Below are positions 16,715 to 24,445 of a DNA stretch of 49,742 nt, in pieces. Source of the stretch: Myxococcales bacterium (GTDB taxonomy: Bacteria > Myxococcota > Polyangia > Polyangiales > Polyangiaceae); contig PLXW01000157.1 of the NCBI GenBank assembly GCA_003151595.1, positions 40,708 to 90,449 on the forward strand, given 5' to 3'. The notes beneath the pieces were generated by a model. That model was not told the DNA's origin and did not search any database. It saw only the letters and a program-made list of their open reading frames with translations. Numbering within the stretch: position 1 is the stretch's first letter; the number at the start of each line of letters is the position of its first letter. The position numbers and the translations under genes were made by a program.

Positions 16715-17410
16715 CTACTGCTGAACGTAGAGCCGCGGTCCGGGCGGCGCGTTGGCGCCGGTGTTCCCGTCATAGTGACAGGTGTTGCACGAGACGCCGT
16801 TCAGCATGCCGATCGCTTTCCAGTCCGACGTACGCACGCCTGAGAACGCTGGGAGGGCGAGGTCGGTGTCGGCGCGATGCCAGAAGTTCCCGTCGACGTC
16901 GGAGTGAACGCTGTACGCGATGTCGTTGTTGTCGATGATCCGGATCTGCACGTCGGGCGCGCCGGTGGTGAGCGCGGGGTACTGATAGATCGTCCCGGCG
17001 AAGTCGAACTTCACGCACGTCGTCCCGTCGTGACAGGTGAGGCACGGCTTGCCGGTAACCGGACCGCCGGTCGCGTGTTGATCGTTCGCGCGAATCGTCG
17101 GCGGGTCGCTCGCGTAGCTGCCTGCGCCGCTGAAGGCGTCACTCGGATTGTTGACCGGCGTGCCGGGGACGATGGGATCGTTCACAGGCGGCGGGCCGGC
17201 ATCGACGACCGGCGGAGGTTGGTTGGGGTTCGACGGAGCGGATGCGTCGTCGCCGCTCGAGTCGTCACCGCTGGGCTGCGACGTGGGCGGATTGCCCGAG
17301 TTCGGTGGGAGCAGCTGGGGGACCGACTGGGTCGACCCTTGCCCAGCTGGATCCTTGCCACCACAGGCAACGAGGACCGAAAGACCGAGAAAGCACAGGA
17401 CGGTACGCAT
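16715..17410 (-). CDS. Lipoprotein with two CxxCH motifs (putative c-type haem protein)
   Basis: A 231-residue protein. Start ATG 17410 gives lipobox LVAC with Cys16. A long Pro/Asp/Gly-rich linker (about 25-95) precedes the folded part. Two haem-c-type motifs, CLTCH (123-127) and CNTCH (208-212), flank an Ig-like/carboxypeptidase-regulatory-like stretch (FDFAGTIYQYP to DGNFWHRADTDL). The motif spacing and the beta domain between them differ from ordinary cytochromes. If haem is attached, it would be an electron carrier at the outer membrane; zinc or disulfide use is the alternative. Start and export look solid, haem binding is an inference. No operon partner is obvious. Confidence 0.65.
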   Translation of the reverse strand: MRTVLCFLGLSVLVACGGKDPAGQGSTQSVPQLLPPNSGNPPTSQPSGDDSSGDDASAPSNPNQPPPVVDAGPPPVNDPIVPGTPVNNPSDAFSGAGSYASDPPTIRANDQHATGGPVTGKPCLTCHDGTTCVKFDFAGTIYQYPALTTGAPDVQIRIIDNNDIAYSVHSDVDGNFWHRADTDLALPAFSGVRTSDWKAIGMLNGVSCNTCHYDGNTGANAPPGPRLYVQQ

Positions 17411-17518
17411 CTGCCGCGCGAGAGGAGCAACCCTCGTACCTCTCACGAATCGAAGCGGGTGCGCCGCTGAGCGGAAATTTATGGGGTTTCGCGCAGCGTG
17501 GCGAGCGAGGCCGAATGT

Positions 17519-18454
17519 CTACTCGCGCGTCATCTCCATCACGCGCTGCTCGAGCCCGCGCCCCTTGGCGACGCCGCTGATGCGCGCGCTCTTTGCCAGG
17601 AGCACCGACAGCGTCGCGGCGATCACAGTCTCGGCGTCAGCCGTGGTGCGCTCGAACGACACGACGAGCTCGCGACGATCGTCGTCGAACGTCGCGCGCG
17701 AGACCATCGACAGCTCGCGCACCTCGGCGATCGGAACGGGGCCCGGAGCGAGCGTGACGCGGATCTCTTCGGACGTCGCCGTGAGCTCGGCCATCGTCCC
17801 TTGGGCCACGACCTTGCCGCGATCGAGGATCGCCGCCGCGTCGCAGATCTGCTCGAGCTCCTGCAGGTTGTGGCTGGAGACGACGAGCGTGCACCGCCCT
17901 TTGCGCGAACGAACGATCTGGCGAACTTCGTAGGCGACGCGCGGATCGAGCCCCGCTGTCGGCTCGTCGAGGAGCACGACTTCGGGATCGCCGAGGAGCG
18001 CCTGCGCCAGCGCGACGCGCTTCGCCATGCCGTGCGAGAGCGCGCCGCACTTCGTCTTCCACCAGTCTTTGCCGTCGACCTCGGCCAGCGCCGCGCGCGC
18101 GAGCTCTTCGGCCTTCGCGCGCGGGACGTCTTGAAGTCGCGCGGCGTGCACCAGCATCTCGCCCACGCGATCGTTCGGCGGGAGGAGCGCGTCTTGCGGG
18201 AGCACGCCGATGCGCGCGCGCAGCGCGTCGGTGTTCGTCGGCGCGTAGTCGAGCACGCGGATTTCGCCGCTCGTGGGGAACAGATAACCGGCGAGCATCG
18301 AGAACGTCGTCGTCTTGCCGGCGCCGTTGGGGCCGATGAGCCCGTACACCGAGCCGCGTTCGACCGTGAGGCTGATGTCATCGACCGCGCGCGTGGGCCC
18401 GAACGTCTTCGAGACGTGCGACAGGCGCAGCACGACCTCGCGTTCGCGGCTCAT
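17519..18454 (-). CDS. ABC transporter ATP-binding protein
   Basis: A 311-residue ATPase: Walker A GPNGAGKT (about 43-50), signature LSHGMAKR (about 138-145), Walker B VVLLDEP and the H-loop VSSHNLQE. A C-terminal extension of about 90 residues follows the nucleotide-binding domain, as in ABC-2 drug/Na+/multidrug-type exporters. The ATG overlaps the stop of the permease gene (ATGA), so they are co-translated. The substrate is unknown; ABC-2 exporters often carry antibiotics, lipids or ions. Confidence 0.88.
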   Translation of the reverse strand: MSREREVVLRLSHVSKTFGPTRAVDDISLTVERGSVYGLIGPNGAGKTTTFSMLAGYLFPTSGEIRVLDYAPTNTDALRARIGVLPQDALLPPNDRVGEMLVHAARLQDVPRAKAEELARAALAEVDGKDWWKTKCGALSHGMAKRVALAQALLGDPEVVLLDEPTAGLDPRVAYEVRQIVRSRKGRCTLVVSSHNLQELEQICDAAAILDRGKVVAQGTMAELTATSEEIRVTLAPGPVPIAEVRELSMVSRATFDDDRRELVVSFERTTADAETVIAATLSVLLAKSARISGVAKGRGLEQRVMEMTRE

Positions 18455-19233
18455 ACGTCCCTCCGCGCGAACGCGAACGCGCCGGCCGTCGTGACGATGG
18501 CGCCGAGGCCCAGGCACATGAGCGCGCCGAGCGCGGCCTTCTTCGGATCGTCGCCCATCATCCAGTCTTCGTAGAAATTCGGGTACAGGAACCCGAGCGC
18601 CTCGATGCGCATCGCGCGGCTCGCCACCCAGCTGATGAAGAGCGCGAAGAAGGTCGCCCACGTCATCATGAGCGCCAGCATCGGCGCGCGGAACTGCGAG
18701 CCGACGAGCGACGCGATCGCCGACCACGCCAGCGAGATCGGCAGCGACACGAGCCACAAGAGCGGCCCGATCTTGAGCACGTCTTCCGCCCCCTTCACGC
18801 CGGTGAGGAACACGAGCCACACCAGCGCATCCATGAAGAGCGTGACGATCGCGACGACGGCCCACAGGCCGATCACCTTGCCGACGTAGAACGACGCGCG
18901 GCGCGATCGAACCGTCCAGTAGCGAACACTGCGATGCTGAAGCTCGCCTGCGATCGCGTCGAAGCCGATGAGCGACACCAGCATCGGCGTCAGCCAGACG
19001 GTCGCCGCGAGGATCGCTTGCAGACCGAGCATCGCGATGAGCGCCGGCGCCATGTCGGTGACGGTCGTGCCGCTGAGGTCGAGCGGCTTCGGCTGCGCCT
19101 TGTGCGCGAAGAGGAGCGCCGTGAGTCCGCCGCCAAGCAGCGACAGGACGAGCAGCGCCACGCCCTTCGCGCTTCGCAGGTTCGTGCGGAGCTCGCGCTG
19201 CGCAACGAGGAGCGTCTCGGCCGCCGGGCTCAT
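18451..19233 (-). CDS. ABC-2 type transporter permease
   Basis: A 260-residue polytopic protein with about six hydrophobic segments, encoded first in a two-gene operon with the ATP-binding protein. The N-terminal LVAQRELRTNLRSAKG is the amphipathic entry helix typical of ABC-2 permeases. The predicted transporter is a homodimeric permease plus ATPase pair, in the inner membrane. Substrate unknown. Confidence 0.85.
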   Translation of the reverse strand: MSPAAETLLVAQRELRTNLRSAKGVALLVLSLLGGGLTALLFAHKAQPKPLDLSGTTVTDMAPALIAMLGLQAILAATVWLTPMLVSLIGFDAIAGELQHRSVRYWTVRSRRASFYVGKVIGLWAVVAIVTLFMDALVWLVFLTGVKGAEDVLKIGPLLWLVSLPISLAWSAIASLVGSQFRAPMLALMMTWATFFALFISWVASRAMRIEALGFLYPNFYEDWMMGDDPKKAALGALMCLGLGAIVTTAGAFAFARRDV

Positions 19234-19279
19234 CGCGGCCTTCTTACCGCGCGCCCACGCGGCTCGTGCGAAGATTCGC

Positions 19280-19308
19280 TCGACTCCGGCCCGCCCGAGA
19301 GGTACGAA
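19280..19308 (+). promoter_or_regulatory. Possible promoter of the small SRP RNA
   Basis: TCGACT (19280-19285) and TACGAA (19303-19308) with a 17-bp spacer would start transcription at about 19315, a few bases before the closing stem of the RNA. Moderate match only. Confidence 0.35.
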
Positions 19309-19318
19309 CCGACTTCTT

Positions 19319-19400
19319 ACGGCCTCGCCGACTCGGAAACGTGAACCCCGCCAGGCCCGAGAGGGAGCAACGGTAGCGTGGAAGGGTGTGGCGGGGCCTT
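19319..19400 (+). ncRNA. ffs: Small signal recognition particle RNA (4.5S-type)
   Basis: The Ffh-binding apical domain is recognisable: GTGAACCCCGCCAGGCCC, GAGA tetraloop, GGGAGCAACGGTAGC (about 19341-19376). A closing helix forms between GGCCTCGCC (19321-19329) and GGCGGGGCC (19390-19398), nine pairs with one G-U. A T-rich tract (CTCTTTT, to 19408) follows. The RNA binds Ffh to make the signal recognition particle that targets nascent membrane proteins to FtsY/SecYEG. The tetraloop is GAGA rather than the common GGAA, still a GNRA loop. The exact ends are uncertain by several bases. Confidence 0.85.
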
Positions 19401-19755
19401 CCTCTTTTGTCGGTTTTCAGCCGATTTCGCCGCCGTCTCGGGCCCATGATCGCGCCAACGCTGGCGCCCACGCCGACTTTCCGCTAAGCCGATCGGCAGG
19501 GCAGGCGCATTCGCGCTCACCCGAAGGTTTCGGATCGCGCCCTTTCACGGCTGTTCGGGGAATCGCGCGACCCTCTCTGTTTCAAAACGCGGGAGTGGCG
19601 CCCTCATCAAAGGCGCGCCCCGCATTCGCCTGAATCGCGCGCGATGCATTTCGCAGCCCACCTCCTCGACAGAATGACCGTCCCGCGTTCACGCGGCGCG
19701 CGGCTCGTCGAGGTTCGGGGAACGCGCGACGACGGCGGGAAAGCTCGCATCGTCC
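19401..19755. other. Non-coding stretch between ffs and the RNase E/G gene
   Basis: About 355 bp with no convincing gene. It contains the T-rich tract after the SRP RNA, a weak hairpin (TCGG...CCGA near 19409-19424) and GC-rich inverted segments closer to the RNase gene. It probably carries the promoter and a long 5' leader of the RNase E/G gene. Such leaders can mediate RNase E autoregulation in other bacteria, but I see no specific element here. Confidence 0.4.
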
Positions 19756-22131
19756 ATGGCCAAGAACATCATCGTCATCTCTTCTGACCTCCGTGAAACC
19801 CGCGTCGCCCTCATCGAGGACGGAATCATCGCGGAGCTGCACATCGAGCGAAAGAGTCACCCCAGCGCCGGGAGCGTAGGGGACGTCGTGCTCGGAAAAG
19901 TCACGCGCGTCCTGCCCGGGTTGCAGGCGGCGTTCGTCGAGGTCGGGCAGGAGCGCGCGGCGTTCCTCCACGTCGAAGACCTGATTCGTCCCGACGACTT
20001 CGAGACGTACCTCGCCGGCGGCCGCAAGCACGCCATGAACGACGACGCGGGGCCGGCGGAAGACGACGTGAAGGACGACGATGCGGCGCCGGCGCCCGTG
20101 CTCAGCGCCGCGAGCGAGGCGATCGCCGACGCGACGCCGGGCGATCGCCCGAGCATCGGCGACGTGCAGGCCGAAGCCGAAGCGCTCGCCGACGCCGACG
20201 TGCAGAGCGAAGGCGAAGCTCTCGCGGAGGCCGAAGACGACGACGCAGGCGACGACAACGCCAGCGAGAACACGACCGTCGCGATCGCGACCGCCGCTTC
20301 GGTGCCCGAGCCCGAAGGGAGCATGGTCCCCGAGCCTGAGTACGCCGAGGCGCCGATCGCCAACGGATCGTCGACGCACGTGATCGACCAGACGCGCGCC
20401 AGCCAGGGGAGCGGCGTGGACGAAGACGAGGTCGACGCGATCGACGGCGAGTGGGACGAGGAAGCGGAGTCCGAGATCGTCGAGCGCCCGGCTTCGTCGC
20501 AGGTCGACGTGGGCGAGGTGGCCGCGGCGTCGCAGGTCACGCAGACCCCGGCCGCGCGCGGGCGCACGCGAACGATCGACACGGAGGATCTCGGCCTGAG
20601 CGACGATCTCCCCGGCTTCACGATCAGCGAGCCGGGCGAGCCCGTTCCACGCGCTCCCGTCGCGCCGCGCGCGCAGGGTCCGGGCGGTCGCGGGCGTCGT
20701 CGTGGACGCGGGCGCGGTAGCGATAGTCGCGGACCGCGCGCCGACGTGCGTGGGCCGAACGATCGCGGACCGAGCGATCGCGGACCGAGCGATCGCGGAC
20801 CGAACGATCGCGGACCGCGCGGCGGTGGTGGCGGCGGTGATCGCGGTGGACGCGGCGGCGGTCGCGACGGACGCAGCAGCTCGCGCAACACGAACGGCGC
20901 GGTCCCAAACCGCATCTCCAAGTCGACGCCGATCCGCGACGTCGTCCGTGAAGGCCAGGAGATCATCGTCCAGATCTCGAAGGATCCGATCGGCACCAAG
21001 GGCGCGCGCTGCACGAGTCACATCTCGCTGCCCGGTCGTTACGTCGTGTACCTGCCGACGGTCGATCACATCGGCGTGAGCAAGCGCATCGGCTCGGAGC
21101 GCGAGCGTGCTCGCCTGCGCGAGACGATCGAAGGGATGAAGCCGCCGAGCGGCGGGCTGATCGTGCGTACCGTCGCCGAAGGGCTCACGAAGAAGCAGCT
21201 CAAGGCCGACGTCGGCTACCTCGTTCGCCTGTGGGGCGAGATCGCGAAGAAGCGCGAAGGGGCGCACTCGCCGACGCAGCTCTGGAGCGAGCTCGATCTC
21301 GTCCTCAAGACCGCGCGCGATCTGTTCACCGACGAGATCGACGAGATGGTCGTCGACGACAAGGTCCAGTACGAGCGCCTCTGTCGCTTCGTCGAGATGT
21401 TCGCCCCCGAGCGCGTGAAGGACATCACGTACTACAGCGAGGCCGAGCCGATCTTCGACGAGTACGGGATCGAAGACGAGATCGGCCGCGCGCTCTCGCG
21501 CAAGGTTCCGCTGCCGTCGGGCGGCCACCTCGTCATCGACCAGGCCGAAGCGCTCACGGCGATCGACGTGAACACCGGGCGCTACGTCGGCAAGGGCGCC
21601 AAGGACATGGAGGAGACGATCCTCAAGACGAACCTCGAGGCCGTCCACGAGATCGCCTACCAGCTCCGCTTCCGGAACATCGGCGGGCTCATCATCCTCG
21701 ACTTGATCGACATGGAGAACCGCAAGAACCGCGAGACGGTTCGGCACACGCTCGAAGAGCTGCTCCAGAAAGACAAAGCGAAGACCACGCTCAACCGCAT
21801 CAGCGAGCTCGGTCTCATCGAGATGACGCGGAAGCGCACGCGCGAGAGCCTCGGGCGTCTGCTCCACGAGCCGTGCTTCTATTGCGACGGCACCGGGCAG
21901 CTTCAGAGCAAGGAGACCGTGGCGTACGAGATCCTGCGCGAGATTCGCAGGAAGCGCGCCGATCTCCCCGGCTACGTCGTCATCGTGAACGTGCACCCGG
22001 CCGTCGCCGACCTGCTCACCGGGCCCGAGAAGGCCGCGGTGGCCGAGGCCGAGAACAAGTACATGCGCAAGATCACCGTCGTGCCGCGCAAGGACTACCA
22101 CCTCGAGCAGTTCGACCTGAACGGCAAGTGA
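19756..22131 (+). CDS. rng: Ribonuclease E/G with large disordered insertion in the S1 domain
   Basis: A 791-residue RNase E/G-family endoribonuclease. The S1 domain begins normally (VGDVVLGKVTRVLPGLQAAF, residues 41-60) and resumes at about 391 (TPIRDVVREGQ, then KDPIGTKGAR). Between them lie about 310 residues, where E. coli RNase E has about 25. The insert is first acidic (Asp/Glu/Ala-rich) and then Arg/Gly-rich with DRGP repeats (about 335-350). The DNase I-like catalytic domain is intact: TAIDVNTG with Asp604 and ILDLIDM with Asp649, the two metal-binding Asp. The Zn-link is CFYCDGTG (Cys707, Cys710). The protein stops about 80 residues after the Zn-link, so the C-terminal scaffold tail of E. 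coli RNase E is absent. A role in mRNA decay and rRNA processing is expected. It is followed closely by the PilZ gene. Confidence 0.93.
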   Translation: MAKNIIVISSDLRETRVALIEDGIIAELHIERKSHPSAGSVGDVVLGKVTRVLPGLQAAFVEVGQERAAFLHVEDLIRPDDFETYLAGGRKHAMNDDAGPAEDDVKDDDAAPAPVLSAASEAIADATPGDRPSIGDVQAEAEALADADVQSEGEALAEAEDDDAGDDNASENTTVAIATAASVPEPEGSMVPEPEYAEAPIANGSSTHVIDQTRASQGSGVDEDEVDAIDGEWDEEAESEIVERPASSQVDVGEVAAASQVTQTPAARGRTRTIDTEDLGLSDDLPGFTISEPGEPVPRAPVAPRAQGPGGRGRRRGRGRGSDSRGPRADVRGPNDRGPSDRGPSDRGPNDRGPRGGGGGGDRGGRGGGRDGRSSSRNTNGAVPNRISKSTPIRDVVREGQEIIVQISKDPIGTKGARCTSHISLPGRYVVYLPTVDHIGVSKRIGSERERARLRETIEGMKPPSGGLIVRTVAEGLTKKQLKADVGYLVRLWGEIAKKREGAHSPTQLWSELDLVLKTARDLFTDEIDEMVVDDKVQYERLCRFVEMFAPERVKDITYYSEAEPIFDEYGIEDEIGRALSRKVPLPSGGHLVIDQAEALTAIDVNTGRYVGKGAKDMEETILKTNLEAVHEIAYQLRFRNIGGLIILDLIDMENRKNRETVRHTLEELLQKDKAKTTLNRISELGLIEMTRKRTRESLGRLLHEPCFYCDGTGQLQSKETVAYEILREIRRKRADLPGYVVIVNVHPAVADLLTGPEKAAVAEAENKYMRKITVVPRKDYHLEQFDLNGK
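20761..20820 (+). repeat. Four tandem 15-bp units in the RNase E/G insert
   Basis: Units GATCGCGGACCGAGC, GATCGCGGACCGAGC, GATCGCGGACCGAAC and GATCGCGGACCGCGC follow one another in frame, encoding DRGPS, DRGPS, DRGPN and DRGPR. Slippage within the insert is likely to make its length variable between strains. Confidence 0.9.
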
Positions 22132-22133
22132 CC

Positions 22134-22463
22134 GTGAGCGAAGCCATGAGCGACGACGACAAGCGCCTCGGTGAACGGCTCACGATCAACAAAGAGTTCG
22201 AGTCGTTCGACGCCTTCATCCAGGAGTACGTCACGAACATCTCGCGCACCGGCGTGTTCATCAAGTCGAGCACTCCGCTCACCGTCGGCACGCGCGTGAA
22301 CCTCCGGTTCACGGTCATCATGGATGACATCGAGACGATCGAGGGCGTGGGCGAGGTCGTGCGCGTGGAGAAAGACCCGCCGGGGATGGGGGTCGTGTTC
22401 CGCGAGCTCTCGTCGTACTCGAAGGGGCTCATCGACAAGCTGCTCACGCAGCGGATGGCGTGA
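22134..22463 (+). CDS. PilZ-domain protein
   Basis: A 109-residue protein from the GTG two bases after the RNase E/G stop; an in-frame ATG at 22146 is an alternative start. The c-di-GMP motifs look present: RLGER (RxxxR) near residue 12 and NISRTGVF (D/NxSxxG-type) about 25 residues later. These are the standard determinants for cyclic di-GMP binding by a stand-alone PilZ domain. Being tightly linked to RNase E/G, it may be co-transcribed, though a functional link is only a guess. Confidence 0.78.
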   Translation: MSEAMSDDDKRLGERLTINKEFESFDAFIQEYVTNISRTGVFIKSSTPLTVGTRVNLRFTVIMDDIETIEGVGEVVRVEKDPPGMGVVFRELSSYSKGLIDKLLTQRMA

Positions 22464-22476
22464 GAGGGGCACCGTC

Positions 22477-23094
22477 GTGGCCACGAGCGAGGTCAAGGGC
22501 CTCTGGTTCGTGGTCGCGCGGCGCTATTTGATCGATCACCACGATCCGGATCTGCCGCGTCGCATGGCGGAGCTCGTCGACCCGGCGCTCACCGCGGCGA
22601 TCCTCGATCCGATGCGATCGAACTGGTACCCCGAGGCGTGCCTTCAGCAGTTCATGCAGGCGTTCGACGAGCTGGTCACGCACGGCGACCGCAAACGACT
22701 CACGGCGACGTTCGAAGAGTGCACTCTGCAAGGGGTGCATCGCTTCTTCCAGGCGCTCCTGCGCCTCACGTCGCCCGATTTCCTGCTGAAGAAGACCCCG
22801 ACGCTCTGGAACTACGTGCGACGAGGCGCGGGCTACGTCACCGTGGAGGCCGACGAAGCACGCGCCATCGTTCGCTACCGCGACTTCCCGTACTTCGAGG
22901 ACAGGAACTACCACCTGCTCGCGCTCGGCACGCTTCGCCCGCTCGCCACGCTCTGCGGCGGAACGAACCCGCGTGCCGACGCCCTCGACTACGGCAAGGA
23001 CTGGCTCGACGTGGAAGTGCGCTTCCACGGAGCCGCGGGAGTCAGCTCTTCTTCAGGTTTGCGAGCGCGAAGTCCCAATTCACGAGACTCTTGA
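22477..23094 (+). CDS. DUF2378-like protein of unknown function
   Basis: A 205-residue cytoplasmic protein starting at GTG 22477, 13 bases after the PilZ gene. Segments VKGLWFVVARRYLIDHH, SNWYPEACLQQFMQAFDEL and YRDFPYFEDRNYHLLALGTLRPLATLCGG recall the Myxococcota-specific TIGR02265/DUF2378 family. The function of that family is unknown. The last 53 bases overlap the end of the convergent Fe-SOD gene. Confidence that it is a gene is good, family assignment moderate. Confidence 0.55.
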   Translation: MATSEVKGLWFVVARRYLIDHHDPDLPRRMAELVDPALTAAILDPMRSNWYPEACLQQFMQAFDELVTHGDRKRLTATFEECTLQGVHRFFQALLRLTSPDFLLKKTPTLWNYVRRGAGYVTVEADEARAIVRYRDFPYFEDRNYHLLALGTLRPLATLCGGTNPRADALDYGKDWLDVEVRFHGAAGVSSSSGLRARSPNSRDS

Positions 23095-23626
23095 GGAACG
23101 TCTCGATGAACTTCGGCCGCGCGTTGCGGTGGTCGATGTAATAGGCGTGCTCCCACACGTCGAGCGTGAGGAGCGCCTTCTGGTTGTGCTTCATCGGGAG
23201 GTCGGCGTTGCTCGTCTTGGTGACGACGAGCTTGCCGCCATCGACGGCCAGCCACGCCCAGCCCGAGCCGAACTGCGTCGTCGCCGCGGCGGTGAACTGC
23301 TCGGTGAACTTCTCGAACGAGCCGAAGTCGCGGTTGATGGCATCGGCGAGATCGCCGGTCGGCGCGCCGCCGCCCTTGGGCGAGAGGGAGTTCCAGAAGA
23401 ACGTGTGGTTCCAGATCTGCGCCGCGTTGTTGAAGACGGGGCCTTCGCTCGTCTTGATGATGTCTTCGAGGCTCTTGTCGGCCTCGGGCTTCCCTTCGAG
23501 GAGCTTGTTGAGGTTCACGACGTAAGCGTTGTGATGCTTGTCGTGGTGGTACTCGAGGGTCTCGGCGCTCATGTGCGGAGCGAGCGCGTTCTTGTCGTAG
23601 GGGAGCGCGGGAAGCGTGAAGGCCAT
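23042..23626 (-). CDS. sodB: Iron superoxide dismutase
   Basis: A 194-residue protein of full family length. The metal ligands are in the classical pattern: His in EYHHDKHHNAYV (about 26-37), His in AQIWNHTFFWN (about 73), Asp and His in DVWEHAYYIDHRN (about 155-167). The Gln of NNAAQIWNHTF together with GSGWAWL indicates the Fe rather than the Mn type, although cambialistic use cannot be excluded. It converts superoxide to oxygen and peroxide in the cytoplasm. Convergent with and overlapping the preceding DUF2378-like gene. Confidence 0.95.
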   Translation of the reverse strand: MAFTLPALPYDKNALAPHMSAETLEYHHDKHHNAYVVNLNKLLEGKPEADKSLEDIIKTSEGPVFNNAAQIWNHTFFWNSLSPKGGGAPTGDLADAINRDFGSFEKFTEQFTAAATTQFGSGWAWLAVDGGKLVVTKTSNADLPMKHNQKALLTLDVWEHAYYIDHRNARPKFIETFLKSLVNWDFALANLKKS

Positions 23627-23721
23627 GTCGAGTCTCCTTGTGAGTGGGCGCGGAGCCTAAGCCGAAACCGCGGCGGGATCGAGCGCGACCCTTGTCGGTC
23701 TGGCCCCTCTCGCGTTGGGCC

Positions 23722-24432
23722 TCAGCCGGTGTGCGAGGGCTTGAAGCAGTAGAGCTGCATGGCGTCGCGCTTGCCGCTGGTCTTCTTCACGCGCGGGCGG
23801 GTGACCGGCTCCACGAGGCCGCGCGTGACGAGGCGGGCGCGGAAGCTCCGCATGTCGATCTTGTGTCCCAGGACCGCTTCGTAGACGCGCTGAAGCTCGG
23901 TGAGCGTGAAGCGCGCGGGGACGATCTCGAACGGCGACTGGCGCGTGGGATCGACGAGCCGCTCCTGGAGCCGGCCGCGCGCGACGTCGATGATGCGTGC
24001 GTGATCGAAGGCGAGCTTCACGTGATGGCGCGCCGGCGGCTTCTCGCCCCACGACGAGAGCGGGAGCTCGCGAACCGAGACCCACTTCGCGTCGGCGGCG
24101 TCGTCGGCCGCGACCGGCTGCGTGTCGGCCACCAGGAACGAATAGAAGGCGACGGTGATCGTGTGCCCGCGCGGGTCTCTCCCCGGGTCGCCGAACGCGC
24201 CGAGCTGCTCGAGGCGAACACCGGTCACGCCGGTCTCTTCCTGGAGCTCGCGCGCCGCGGCGCGATCGAGCGACTCGTCGCGATCGACGAAGCCGCCGGG
24301 GAGGGCCCACGCGCCTCGATACGGCGCGTTCTTCCGCTGAACGAGGAGCACCGCGAGGTCTTCGGCGCGCATCGCGAAGATCGCGCAGTCGACCGTGACC
24401 GCCGGACGGGGGAACTCGTACGTGTACGGCAC
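23722..24432 (-). CDS. Nudix hydrolase with C-terminal winged-helix domain (NrtR-like)
   Basis: A 236-residue protein from GTG 24432. The complete Nudix box (GGFVDRDESLDRAAARE with LQEETGV) is near residues 43-66 and has all canonical Glu. The C-terminal part (about 150-225: RFTLTELQRVYEAVLG, MRSFRARLVTRGLVEP) is a winged-helix module. This architecture is that of NrtR-type regulators and of related ADP-ribose pyrophosphatases. With an intact box it could be enzyme, regulator or both. It starts 13 bases after the ArsA-like gene, in the same operon. No NAD-biosynthesis genes are near to settle the role. Confidence 0.78.
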   Translation of the reverse strand: MPYTYEFPRPAVTVDCAIFAMRAEDLAVLLVQRKNAPYRGAWALPGGFVDRDESLDRAAARELQEETGVTGVRLEQLGAFGDPGRDPRGHTITVAFYSFLVADTQPVAADDAADAKWVSVRELPLSSWGEKPPARHHVKLAFDHARIIDVARGRLQERLVDPTRQSPFEIVPARFTLTELQRVYEAVLGHKIDMRSFRARLVTRGLVEPVTRPRVKKTSGKRDAMQLYCFKPSHTG

Positions 24433-24445
24433 GGACGCGAGGCTA

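Noticed and set aside
20761..20820. Short repeat array considered as CRISPR
   Set aside because: The units are 15 bp, contiguous without spacers, in frame with a coding sequence, and no cas genes are present.
19582..22101. Long minus-strand open frame across the RNase E/G gene
   Set aside because: The translation is low complexity and mirrors the RNase coding strand; catalytic motifs are all on the plus strand.
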